From: Cellulomonas sp. Root485
GTDB taxonomy: Bacteria; Actinomycetota; Actinomycetes; Actinomycetales; Cellulomonadaceae
NCBI RefSeq assembly: GCF_001426705.1
Contig: NZ_LMFC01000004.1
Span: 345,914 to 409,913 of the forward strand
Length of the DNA stretch: 64,000 bases
Direction: 5' to 3'
Position 1 is the stretch's first letter; every line of letters starts with the position of its first letter. This document shows, piece by piece, positions 17,519 to 25,155 of this stretch. The notes beneath the pieces are model-generated. The model was not told where the DNA came from and did not search any database. It saw only the letters and a program-made list of their open reading frames with translations. Position numbers and translations under genes: made by a program.

Positions 17519-18640
17519 ATGCCCCGGACCTGCGGATACGCTCGCCAGGTGAGGGGAACCCGATGGGTGCCGGCGCAGGGGCTCTTCACCCGCGCCAGCC
17601 TGGTGCTGCGCCGGTGGAGCGGTCGCTCCCAGGTGACGCTCACGGCGGCCCTCGTGCTCAGCGTGGGGCTCCTGACGCTGGGCATCGCGCAGCAGCCCGA
17701 GTGGGTCCCGCCGTCGACCTTCCTGCTCGTCGAGCTGGTGGCGGTGTTCCTGCTGCGGCTGCGCAACATCGTGGTGCTCGGCGTCGCGATCCTCGGGTGC
17801 TCGTGGTGGCTGTGGTGGTGGGGGGCGACGTCGATGATCCCCGGCATCCTCGTCGTGGTCACCGTCTCCGTCGGCGCGACCATCGCGTTCGCGCGGGAGC
17901 GGGAGCGCCTCGGCCTCCAGGGGGCGCCCGGCGACCTCATGCTCGTCGACCTGCGGGACAGGCTCGCCGCGCACGGCCGCGTCCCCCCGCTGCCCGCCGG
18001 GTGGCGCGTGGACAGCGAGATCCGCTCGGCGCACGCCGACGGCTTCTCCGGCGACTTCATGGTGGCGGGCACCCGGTCCGACGCGGACGCGCTCGAGATC
18101 GTCCTGGTCGACGTGTCCGGCAAGGGCCTGGACGCGGGAGTGCGCTCGCTGCAGCTGTCCGGTGCGTTCGGCGGTCTGCTCGGCGCCATGCCGCGCGACG
18201 AGTTCCTCCGCGCCGCCAACCAGTACCTGCTCGCGCAGGCGTGGGACGAGGGCTTCGCGACGGCGATCCACCTCGCGCTCGACCTGCGCACGGGCGACTT
18301 CTGGGTGTCGTCGGCCGGGCACCCGCCCGCGGTCCAGCTGCACGCCGGCTCCGGGCGCCTCGAGCTGATCGACACGGTCGGCAGCCCCGCGCTCGGGGTG
18401 GTGGCCGACATCCGGTGCGAGTCACGCGCGGGACGCATGGAGCACGGCGACGTCCTGCTGCTCTACACGGACGGTCTGATCGAGGTGCGCGGGGGAGACC
18501 TCGACCAGGGCATCGACCGCTTCATGGGGGCGGCGGACCGCGTCCTGGCGCCCGGCCGCGGCTCCGCGGCGGCGGTGCTGGCCGCGGTCAGGGCGGGTGA
18601 CGACGACGACCGCGCGGTCGTGCTGGTGCACCGCGACTGA
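17519..18640 (+). CDS. Membrane PP2C/SpoIIE-type serine phosphatase
   Basis: This 373-residue protein has three or four N-terminal membrane helices (about residues 38-125) and a cytoplasmic SpoIIE/RsbU-like phosphatase domain from about residue 165. Metal-binding aspartates are visible in FSGDFM, VDVSGKG, LYTDGLIE and the terminal DDDDRAVV. Such phosphatases act on phosphorylated anti-sigma-factor antagonists in partner-switching circuits, but no antagonist or anti-sigma gene is nearby, so the target is unknown. The ATG at 17519 has GGAG 8 nt upstream; a GTG at 17549 is an alternative. It ends 2 bp from the convergent acyltransferase gene. Confidence 0.85.
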   Translation: MPRTCGYARQVRGTRWVPAQGLFTRASLVLRRWSGRSQVTLTAALVLSVGLLTLGIAQQPEWVPPSTFLLVELVAVFLLRLRNIVVLGVAILGCSWWLWWWGATSMIPGILVVVTVSVGATIAFARERERLGLQGAPGDLMLVDLRDRLAAHGRVPPLPAGWRVDSEIRSAHADGFSGDFMVAGTRSDADALEIVLVDVSGKGLDAGVRSLQLSGAFGGLLGAMPRDEFLRAANQYLLAQAWDEGFATAIHLALDLRTGDFWVSSAGHPPAVQLHAGSGRLELIDTVGSPALGVVADIRCESRAGRMEHGDVLLLYTDGLIEVRGGDLDQGIDRFMGAADRVLAPGRGSAAAVLAAVRAGDDDDRAVVLVHRD

Positions 18641-18642
18641 CG

Positions 18643-20550
18643 TCAGGGCTGCACGGACCGGACCAGCCAGTCGGCGTACCCCTCGCGACCGCCACCGGCC
18701 CGCAGGTGGATGTCGTCGTCGTAGAACCACGCGCGGTTGGCGGCGCCGAGCGTGTTCCAGTCGAGCAGGTGCGCCTGGGGGTACTCGGGAGCGACGCGGG
18801 CGAGGAGCTCGTTGTTGTAGTCCGCCCAGGTCCGCGGGACGTGGACGTTGACCAGGTAGACGCGCCGGTCCCGCGTGAGCTCGAGCAGCTCCCGGAGGCT
18901 GGCCTCGTCGATCGGCCCGTTGGTCCCGCCGTGCACGATCACCGTGTGCCCGAGGGTCCCTGCGGCGACGCCGGCGCGGACGAGCTCGAGCATGGCGCCG
19001 AACTGCCGTGACACCTCGGCGTCCACGGCGACCCCGCGGGCGGCCAGGTCGGCGGCGGCCCCGAGCATGACGGAGTCGCCGATGCTGGAGACGGCACCGA
19101 CCTCCTCCGGCGGCGGCGGAGGTGGCGGCTGGACGGCCGCAGGGGTCTCCGACCGCGTCGGCGTGGGTGTCGGGGTGGGCGTCGGGGTCGACCGCTGCGA
19201 GGTCGCCGTGGCCACGGGCGCCGGCTGCCACGACGCGACGTCCCCGCCCACCCGGGGCACCTGGGCGAGGGCTGCCGTCGCCACCCCGCCGACCACCGCG
19301 AGACCGACGGCCGCGGCGACGACCCGCAGCACGGTGCGCGCCCGGTCCTCGTGCGGCCGCCGCACCCGCGCGACCGCCCGGCCCACGGCTCCTCGGCGGA
19401 CGGGGAGCTCGACGAACCGGTAGGAGAGCTCCGCGACGCCCAGCACCGCGGCCAGCCGCAGGATCGTGACCAGCCACGGGGACACGTCGAGGTCCACCCC
19501 CGGGCGGCTGAGCATGAAGACCGGCCAGTGCCACAGGTAGATGCCGTAGGACCGCTCGCCGAGCCAGCGCCACGGCTGGCGGCCGAGAGCGCGCCCGAGC
19601 AGCCCGGCGGGATCCGCGACCGCCCCGACGAGCACCGCGGCCACGAGGGAGAACGCGAGGAAGCCGCCGCGGTAGAGGGCGTCGCTGAACTCGTCGACCC
19701 ACACGAACGCCGCGACGACCCCGAGCAGAGCGAGGAGCCCGAGGACGTCGGTGACGCCCGCCTCGAACCGCCGGACCGCCCGGCCGCGCTCGCGGAGCCA
19801 CGACCCCGTCCGGTCCCAGGTGCGCCACGGGGTCCAGGCCGCGGCCATCGCGGCGCCGACGAGCAGCCCCATCGAGTGGGTGTCGGTCCCGAAGTACACC
19901 CGGCTGGGGTCGTTCGGCACGGGGGAGGAGGTACGGATGGCCAGGACCGCCATCGCCACCGTCGACAGCAGCGCCAGGATCCCGGCGACCTGGCCGACCC
20001 GCGCCCGGCCGGCCTTGAGCGCCAGCACGACGACCAGCGGGAACACCAGGTAGAACTGCTCCTCGATGGCCAGCGACCACAGGTGCTGGAGCAGGGGTGG
20101 GCGGCTGACCATCTCGAAGTACGAGCGGTCCGCGTAGACCTGCCACCAGTTCGACACGTACGTCGCGGCGGCGGCGATGTCCCCGCGCAGCTCCGCCGCC
20201 TCGCTCGGCATCGCGACCGCGACGCCCGCCATCGCGACCAGGAGCAGGCCGAGCGCCGGCAGCAGGCGGCGTGCCCGCCGGGCGTAGAAGCGGCGGAACG
20301 AGAAGGCTCCGGTGCCCTCCACCTCGTCGAGCACGAGCGTGGTGATGAGGAAGCCGGACAGGACGAAGAAGACGTCGACGCCCAGGAACCCGCCGCGCAT
20401 CCACGGTGCGCCCAGGTGGTAGATCACCACCCCGGCGACGGCGATCGCGCGGACCCCGTCGAGCCCGCCCAGGTGCGGCATGCGGGCCGGGACGCTCGGG
20501 CGGGGCGACCGCTGCTCCGCGAGCGCGGGGCGCTGGGCGGTGACGGTCAT
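18643..20550 (-). CDS. Acyltransferase-3 with C-terminal SGNH domain (OafA-like)
   Basis: This 635-residue integral membrane protein would transfer acetyl or other acyl groups to an extracellular polysaccharide. Residues 25-370 form the acyltransferase-3 domain with about ten helices; it starts with GLDGVRAIAV and contains the VDVFFVLSGFLITT motif. After a TM helix comes a Thr-Pro repeat linker and then an SGNH hydrolase-like domain with SSIGDSVMLGA (Ser block) and a DDIHL block near the C-terminus (Asp-His). The ATG at 20550 has a GGGAGA site. It is the last gene of the GntR-LLM-ATL string, but its function seems unrelated. Confidence 0.88.
   Translation of the reverse strand: MTVTAQRPALAEQRSPRPSVPARMPHLGGLDGVRAIAVAGVVIYHLGAPWMRGGFLGVDVFFVLSGFLITTLVLDEVEGTGAFSFRRFYARRARRLLPALGLLLVAMAGVAVAMPSEAAELRGDIAAAATYVSNWWQVYADRSYFEMVSRPPLLQHLWSLAIEEQFYLVFPLVVVLALKAGRARVGQVAGILALLSTVAMAVLAIRTSSPVPNDPSRVYFGTDTHSMGLLVGAAMAAAWTPWRTWDRTGSWLRERGRAVRRFEAGVTDVLGLLALLGVVAAFVWVDEFSDALYRGGFLAFSLVAAVLVGAVADPAGLLGRALGRQPWRWLGERSYGIYLWHWPVFMLSRPGVDLDVSPWLVTILRLAAVLGVAELSYRFVELPVRRGAVGRAVARVRRPHEDRARTVLRVVAAAVGLAVVGGVATAALAQVPRVGGDVASWQPAPVATATSQRSTPTPTPTPTPTRSETPAAVQPPPPPPPEEVGAVSSIGDSVMLGAAADLAARGVAVDAEVSRQFGAMLELVRAGVAAGTLGHTVIVHGGTNGPIDEASLRELLELTRDRRVYLVNVHVPRTWADYNNELLARVAPEYPQAHLLDWNTLGAANRAWFYDDDIHLRAGGGREGYADWLVRSVQP
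19156..19188 (-). repeat. Thr-Pro tandem repeat in the acyltransferase linker
   Basis: Eleven codons alternate Thr and Pro between the membrane acyltransferase domain and the SGNH domain, followed further on by a run of seven prolines. Short repeats of this kind make flexible extracytoplasmic spacers and can vary in length between strains. Confidence 0.8.
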
Positions 20551-20654
20551 GGATCTCCCGGGTCGGTGCACGTGCACGGGGTGCCTGGGGGCGCTCCCGT
20601 GCGGCCAGGGTAGGTCGGGTCGACGGGCGATCCGGCCGCGGACACGCGGGCCGG

Positions 20655-20987
20655 TCAGTCCTCGTCCGGGAACCAGATCGCGCGACGCAGCGCGACGCGT
20701 GTGCCGTCCGCGGTGAGCGGGGTGCCCTCGTCGCCCAGCAGCGCCAGCGCGCGCGTGGTGTGCCGGGCGGGCGGCCTGCCCGCGGCGTTGACGACGCGCC
20801 ACCACGGCACCCCCGAGCCGGCGTGGCTCATGACCTGGCCGACCTGCCGCGGTCCGCCCCGCCGGACGCCGTCGCGGGCCTCGAGCAGGTCGCCGACGAC
20901 CTCCGCGACGGTCCCGTAGGTCATCGCGCGACCGGCGGGGATGGCGGCGACCAGGTCGAGCACGGCCTCCGCGTAGTCGTCGTCCAT
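20655..20987 (-). CDS. Alkyltransferase-like protein (ATL), MGMT family without the Cys
   Basis: This 110-residue protein is the DNA-binding domain of O6-alkylguanine-DNA alkyltransferases. It has AIPAGRAMTYGTVAEVVG and an Arg-finger region (GPRQVGQVMSHAG). Where active enzymes have PCHRVV, it has PWWRVV, so the alkyl-accepting Cys is Trp. Known ATLs bind O6-alkylguanine without removing the alkyl group and hand the lesion to nucleotide excision repair. The ATG at 20987 lies 8 bp beyond the stop of the LLM oxidoreductase, so it is in the same transcript. Confidence 0.88.
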   Translation of the reverse strand: MDDDYAEAVLDLVAAIPAGRAMTYGTVAEVVGDLLEARDGVRRGGPRQVGQVMSHAGSGVPWWRVVNAAGRPPARHTTRALALLGDEGTPLTADGTRVALRRAIWFPDED

Positions 20988-20995
20988 GCCGCGGG

Positions 20996-22039
20996 TCAGG
21001 CCGGTGCGCGCAGGGCGTCCGCGATCGCCGGGAGCGTGCGCGGGTCGGCCTGGACCAGCATCGTCGTGACCGCCGTGGTCTCCCACGCGGGGAGCTGGGC
21101 GCGGATGTCCTCGACCGTCCCGACCAGCGCGATGTCCCGCACCAGCTCGATCGGCACGGCGGCGGTGGCACGCGCGCGGTCGCCGGCGAGGTAGTGCGCC
21201 TGGATCTCGTCGCACGCCTCGGCGTACCCGAGCCGGTCCAGCACGTCGCGGTGGAAGTTGGCGCCCTTGGCGCCCATGCCGCCCGCGTAGAGCGCGATGA
21301 ACGGCCGGACGCTGTCGGCGGCGGACTCGACGTCGGCACCGATCACGACCGGGACGGTGGCGACGACCTCGAAGTCCTCGACGGGGCTGAGCCCGGCCGC
21401 GCGCTTGGCGAAGCCCTCCGCCAGGAGCGTCCGGTACTCGCCGTCCATGCGGGGGGAGTAGAACAGCGGTAGCCAGCCGTCGGCGATCTCCGCGGACATC
21501 GCGATGTTGCGCGGACCCTCGGCCGCCAGGTGGATCGGCAGGTCGGAGCGCAGGGGGTGCACGGTCGAGCGCAGCGCCTTGCCCAGCCCGGACCCCTCGT
21601 CGGCCGGCAGGGGGAGCCGGTAGAACTGGCCGTCGAACGTGACGGGTGCCTCGCGGGCCAGGACCTGCCGGACGATGGACACGTACTCGCGGGTGCGGGC
21701 GAGCGGCTTGGGGTAGGGCTGGCCGTACCAGCCCTCCACCACCTGCGGGCCCGAGGCGCCGAGCCCGAGCACGAAGCGGCCGCCGGACAGGTGGTCGAGC
21801 GTGAGGGCGGCCATCGCCGCGGCCGTCGGGGTGCGCGCGGAGATCTGCGCGATCGCCGTGCCCAGCCGGATGCGCGAGGTGCGTGCACCCCACCAGGCGA
21901 GCGGGGTCAGGGCGTCGGAGCCGTACGCCTCGGCGGTCCAGACCGAGTCGAACCCGAGCTGCTCGGCGCCGAGGACGGCCTCCTGCGCACCGGGCGGGGG
22001 ACCCGCCGACCAGTAGCCCGTGTGGTAGCCCAGCCGCAT
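20996..22039 (-). CDS. LLM-class F420-dependent oxidoreductase
   Basis: This 347-residue TIM-barrel protein belongs to the luciferase-like monooxygenase superfamily, in the group that in actinobacteria commonly uses F420. It starts with MRLGYHTGYW and has the GARTSRIRLGTAI, GGRFVLGLGASGPQVVEG and IHLAAEGPRN segments typical of the F420 group. The substrate is unknown. The gene starts 3 bp after the stop of the GntR regulator and is followed by the ATL gene, so the GntR protein likely controls it. Confidence 0.85.
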   Translation of the reverse strand: MRLGYHTGYWSAGPPPGAQEAVLGAEQLGFDSVWTAEAYGSDALTPLAWWGARTSRIRLGTAIAQISARTPTAAAMAALTLDHLSGGRFVLGLGASGPQVVEGWYGQPYPKPLARTREYVSIVRQVLAREAPVTFDGQFYRLPLPADEGSGLGKALRSTVHPLRSDLPIHLAAEGPRNIAMSAEIADGWLPLFYSPRMDGEYRTLLAEGFAKRAAGLSPVEDFEVVATVPVVIGADVESAADSVRPFIALYAGGMGAKGANFHRDVLDRLGYAEACDEIQAHYLAGDRARATAAVPIELVRDIALVGTVEDIRAQLPAWETTAVTTMLVQADPRTLPAIADALRAPA

Positions 22040-22041
22040 CG

Positions 22042-22461
22042 TCAGTCCTCCTGGTCCGGCGTCGTCGTCGACGCCCGCGCCAGGCTACCTGCTACCCCGG
22101 GTATCGCGTGTCGCCGGAGCGCTTCGGTGACCAGGGCGGTGGTGGTCTGCGGGGCGATGCCGAGCGACCCGGCGACGCGCACCAGCGTCTCCACGGCGGC
22201 GTGCAGCTCGGAGTTGTCCTGTGCGGGGGCGGTGACCACGGCACCCCGGCCGCGGCGGAGCTCGATCACGCCCTCGTCGCGCAGCTCCTGGTAGGCGCGC
22301 AGCACCGTGTGCAGGTTGATGTCGAGCGACGCGGCGAGCTCCCGGGCGCCCGGCAGCCGTTCGCCGTCGACCAGCTCACCGTGCGCGACGGCGGCCCGCA
22401 CCTGCCCGGCCAGCTGCGTGAACAGCGGGTCGGGTGACGCGGCATCGATGCGGAAGAGCAT
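22042..22461 (-). CDS. GntR family transcriptional regulator, short YtrA-like form
   Basis: This 139-residue regulator has the N-terminal winged helix of the GntR family (DPLFTQLAGQVRAAV, then GERLPGARELAASLDINLHTVLRAYQELRDEG) but only a short helical tail in place of a ligand-binding domain, as in the YtrA subfamily. A perfect inverted repeat at 22471-22492, 9 bp upstream of its start, is a likely operator, so it probably represses its own operon (LLM oxidoreductase, ATL and perhaps the acyltransferase). YtrA regulators usually sit beside ABC transporters, which is not the case here. Confidence 0.88.
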   Translation of the reverse strand: MLFRIDAASPDPLFTQLAGQVRAAVAHGELVDGERLPGARELAASLDINLHTVLRAYQELRDEGVIELRRGRGAVVTAPAQDNSELHAAVETLVRVAGSLGIAPQTTTALVTEALRRHAIPGVAGSLARASTTTPDQED

Positions 22462-22470
22462 GCGTCGACC

Positions 22471-22492
22471 CTAGTTGTTCGAGGACAACTAG
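22471..22492. promoter_or_regulatory. Likely GntR (YtrA-type) operator
   Basis: A perfect 8-bp inverted repeat CTAGTTGT...ACAACTAG with a 6-bp spacer lies just upstream of the GntR gene. AT-rich half-sites stand out in this GC-rich region and match the usual size of GntR operators. Binding by the adjacent regulator is inferred from position. Confidence 0.7.
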
Positions 22493-22505
22493 AACATCAG
22501 ACGCC

Positions 22506-23093
22506 TCAGATGTAGATCGCCGGGTCGTCGATCTCGACGTCGAACGGAGCAGCCGCCGGGCGCAGCCGGATCGTCGCCGGCACCCCGACCGCGATCGCGC
22601 CCGGCGGCACGTCGTGGATGACGACGGCGTTCGCACCGATCTGCGCGCCCGCACCGATCCACACCGGACCCAGGATCTTGGCCCCGGCCCCGACGACCAC
22701 GTCGTCGCCGAGCGTCGGGTGCCGCTTGCCGTGGCGCATCGACTTGCCCCCCAGGGTCGACCCGTGGAACAGGACGACGTCGTCCCCGACCTCGGCTGTC
22801 TCGCCGACGACGACGCCCATGCCGTGGTCGATGAACAGCCGGCGTCCCAGCCGGGCGCCGGGGTGGATCTCGATGCCGGTGACTGCCCGCGCGAGCTGGG
22901 AGACCAGTCGCGCGGGCAGCCGCAGGCCGGGCTGGTGCCACATCCTGTGCGTCAGCCGGTACACCCACACCGCGTGCACGCCCGGGTACCCCAGGGCGAC
23001 CTCGGCGAGCGACCGGGCCGCGGGGTCGCGGTGCCGGGCGGCCTCGAGGTCTTCCCTGAGGGTCGCGAAGAAGTGCAGGTGGTGGTCGGACAC
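22506..23093 (-). CDS. cysE: Serine O-acetyltransferase (CysE/EpsC type)
   Basis: CysE makes O-acetylserine from serine and acetyl-CoA, the substrate of cysteine synthase. The 195-residue protein is of the short actinobacterial type. It has a helical N-terminus, then left-handed beta-helix hexapeptide repeats (IEIHPGARLGRRLFIDHGMG with the catalytic His-Asp pair, GVVVGETAEVGDDVVLFHG, GGKSMRHGKRHPTLGDDVV). The GTG at 23093 is chosen because the protein then starts with SDHHLHFF, matching the helical start of the family. It follows cysK by 46 bp on the same strand, so the two form a cysteine operon under the leader described upstream. Confidence 0.92.
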   Translation of the reverse strand: MSDHHLHFFATLREDLEAARHRDPAARSLAEVALGYPGVHAVWVYRLTHRMWHQPGLRLPARLVSQLARAVTGIEIHPGARLGRRLFIDHGMGVVVGETAEVGDDVVLFHGSTLGGKSMRHGKRHPTLGDDVVVGAGAKILGPVWIGAGAQIGANAVVIHDVPPGAIAVGVPATIRLRPAAAPFDVEIDDPAIYI

Positions 23094-23139
23094 GGATGCC
23101 TTCGTCCTGTCGTCGGGTGTGGCGCGAGCGTTCTGCAGG

Positions 23140-24075
23140 TCAGTCGACGAGGTCCGCGTACAGCACGGTGGACAGGTAGCGCTCACCGAACGACGGGACG
23201 ATGGCGACGATGAGCTTGCCGGCGTTCTCCGGGCGCTGCGCCAGGAGCGTCGCGGCGTGCAGGGCGGCACCGGAGGAGATCCCGACCAGCAGCCCCTCCT
23301 CGGCGGCGGCGCGGCGGGCGACCTTGACGGCCGTCTCGGCGTCGACGTCGATGATCTCGTCGTAGACCGTGGTGTCGAGGATCTCGGGCACGAAGTTGGC
23401 GCCGATGCCCTGGATCTTGTGCGGGCCGGGTGCGCCACCGTTGAGGATCGGCGACTCGGCCGGCTCCACGCCGACGATCTTCACGCCGGGCTTGCGGGCC
23501 TTGAGCACCTGACCGACGCCGGTGATGGTGCCGCCGGTGCCGATGCCCGCGACGAGGATGTCGATCTCGCCGTCGGTGTCCGCCCAGATCTCCTCGGCGG
23601 TCGTCGTGCGGTGGATCTCGGGGTTGGCCTCGTTGGCGAACTGGCGGGCCAGGATGGCGCCCGGACGCTCGGCGACGATCTCGTCGGCACGGTTGACCGC
23701 GCCGCGCATGCCCTCGGAGCCCGGCGTGAGGATGAGCTCGGCGCCGAAGGCGCGCAGCAGGAGCTTGCGCTCCTTGGACATCGTCTCCGGCATGGTCAGG
23801 ACGACGTTGTAGCCACGGGCGGCACCGACGAACGCGAGCGCGATGCCCGTGTTGCCGCTGGTGGCCTCGACGATGGTGCCACCGGGCTTGAGCTCGCCGG
23901 ACGCCTCCGCCGCGTTGATGATCGCGACGCCGATGCGGTCCTTGACCGAGTTGGCCGGGTTGTAGAACTCGAGCTTCGCGACGACGGTCGCGGGGGCGCC
24001 GTCGGTGATCTTGTTGATGCGGACGAGCGGGGTGTTGCCGATGAGCGCGGTGGCGTCGTCGTAGATGCGTGCCAT
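23140..24075 (-). CDS. cysK: Cysteine synthase A
   Basis: This PLP enzyme joins O-acetylserine and sulfide to make cysteine. The 311-residue protein has the PLP lysine motif NSVKDRIGVA, the substrate loop EATSGNTGIALAF, and the PLP phosphate loop GIGTGGTITGVGQ. The C-terminal end is normal, and the full-length chain allows formation of the usual complex with CysE. The ATG at 24075 has an AGAGGAA ribosome site. It is the first full gene of the cysK-cysE operon. About 200 nt upstream is a small reading frame rich in Cys codons, together with hairpins that probably adjust transcription to cysteine supply. Confidence 0.95.
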   Translation of the reverse strand: MARIYDDATALIGNTPLVRINKITDGAPATVVAKLEFYNPANSVKDRIGVAIINAAEASGELKPGGTIVEATSGNTGIALAFVGAARGYNVVLTMPETMSKERKLLLRAFGAELILTPGSEGMRGAVNRADEIVAERPGAILARQFANEANPEIHRTTTAEEIWADTDGEIDILVAGIGTGGTITGVGQVLKARKPGVKIVGVEPAESPILNGGAPGPHKIQGIGANFVPEILDTTVYDEIIDVDAETAVKVARRAAAEEGLLVGISSGAALHAATLLAQRPENAGKLIVAIVPSFGERYLSTVLYADLVD

Positions 24076-24091
24076 GGTTCCTCTTTGGTCG

Positions 24092-24113
24092 AGCTGCCGG
24101 CCGGCCGGCAGCT
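24092..24113. promoter_or_regulatory. 22-bp perfect palindrome just upstream of cysK
   Basis: An uninterrupted perfect palindrome of 22 bp rich in CCGG lies 16 bp upstream of the cysK start, directly before its ribosome site. As RNA it forms a hairpin that could end transcription or mask translation; as DNA it could be a regulator site. Confidence 0.55.
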
Positions 24114-24212
24114 GGTGGGGGACTGACTAGCGATGCGTCCGGGGCTCCGGCGGCGCACGGACGCCGGACGGAGGAGCGGATCAGCGGGGGGCCGTCCGTC
24201 CCGGTGCGGGGC

Positions 24213-24276
24213 GAGCGCTGGCGCGGGAGTCGACCCCTGGTTCAGGGGTTCTCGCGCGAAGGAGCAGCCAGCGCTC
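24213..24276 (-). promoter_or_regulatory. Candidate attenuator hairpins downstream of the Cys leader peptide
   Basis: A 10-bp perfect inverted repeat (24267-24276 with 24213-24222) begins in the stop codon of the leader peptide frame. Inside it is a second hairpin with a 7-bp stem and 3-nt loop (24233-24249). A ribosome halted at the Cys codons, or released at the stop, would change which arms can pair, as expected for a translation-dependent attenuator of cysK. The mechanism is inferred. Confidence 0.6.
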
Positions 24277-24350
24277 TACAGACAGCGACAACACGGCAGC
24301 GCCACGTGGGCGCGGCGCAGGACGGCGGGGGCGGCAGGCTGCACGCGCAT
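24276..24350 (-). CDS. Cysteine-rich leader peptide upstream of cysK
   Basis: This 24-residue reading frame starts with ATG at 24350, with GGAGG 7 nt before it. It ends in LPCCRCL, so three of the last five residues are Cys. The RRAHVAL segment before this resembles the RR-x-H-V-D-L pattern of short actinobacterial putative leader peptides. In mycobacteria, short frames with Cys codon clusters ahead of sulfur genes are known to act as cysteine-responsive attenuators. The hairpin arm starting in its stop codon and the position ahead of cysK-cysE support the same role here. The peptide itself probably has no function after synthesis. Position, ribosome site and composition are seen; the regulation is inferred. 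Confidence 0.78.
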   Translation of the reverse strand: MRVQPAAPAVLRRAHVALPCCRCL

Positions 24351-24467
24351 CGCTTCGTCCTCCAGGACCGGATCGGTCAGGTCGTACCCGCGGCTGCGGG
24401 ACACGATCGGCCACGACGCTAGCGTCAACGCCCACGCGCGCGCAAAGCATCCCCACCAGGCGGACGT

Positions 24468-25085
24468 TCAGCCGAGGCCGACCGCGTCCAGCCAGGCCTG
24501 CGCGAGCAGCCCGTGACCCGCGGGCGTGGGGTGCACGCCGTCGTCCGCCCACGTCACAGGCCCGGTCCGGGCGGCCGCGGCGGCGAACAGCCCGTCGGCC
24601 GGCACGAGCACGGCACGCCGCTCGGTGGCGACCCGGCGCACGACCGCGATCCGCGGGTCGAGGTCCTCGCGCCAGGCGTGCTGCGCCGCGGTCACGGGCA
24701 CGACGAACGGCTCGATCAGCACGAGCCGGTCGACCGTCCCGACGACGGCCCGCAGGTTCTCCTCGTACTCGTCGGTGGACGTCGGCGTGCCCGCGTCGTA
24801 CCGGCGCCAGGTGTCGTTGATGCCGATGAGGATCGACACGACCGTCGGTGCCAGCGCGACCGCGTCCTGCTCCCACCGCGCGCGGAGCATGGCGGACGTG
24901 TCACCACCGACGCCCCGGTTGAGGAAGGTCAGGCCGAGATCCGGCCTCCTGGCGCCGGCGATCGCCGCGACGATGCCTGCGTACCCGTGCCCGAGGCTCG
25001 TCGGGTCGGAGCGGTCGCGGCCCCAGTCGGTGACGGAGTCACCCGTGAGCAGGATGCGGTCGTCAGGCTGCAGGAACGTCGTCAT
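24468..25085 (-). CDS. SGNH/GDSL-family hydrolase
   Basis: This 205-residue esterase/lipase-like enzyme has the four SGNH blocks: GDSVTDWG with the nucleophile Ser near residue 17, the GVGGD Gly block, GINDTW with the oxyanion Asn, and DGVHPTPAGHG with the catalytic Asp-His. No signal peptide is present, so it is cytoplasmic; the substrate (a short acyl ester or acetylated sugar) is not known. The ATG at 25085 starts directly in the conserved region. It is a single gene between the cys leader region and a VOC protein gene on the same strand. Confidence 0.85.
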   Translation of the reverse strand: MTTFLQPDDRILLTGDSVTDWGRDRSDPTSLGHGYAGIVAAIAGARRPDLGLTFLNRGVGGDTSAMLRARWEQDAVALAPTVVSILIGINDTWRRYDAGTPTSTDEYEENLRAVVGTVDRLVLIEPFVVPVTAAQHAWREDLDPRIAVVRRVATERRAVLVPADGLFAAAAARTGPVTWADDGVHPTPAGHGLLAQAWLDAVGLG

Positions 25086-25155
25086 GGGGCCACCTCACCA
25101 TGGCCCCTCCCGGTCGTGGAGGAGTCGCTCAGGGTGCGGGCCCCGCGACGGATCG

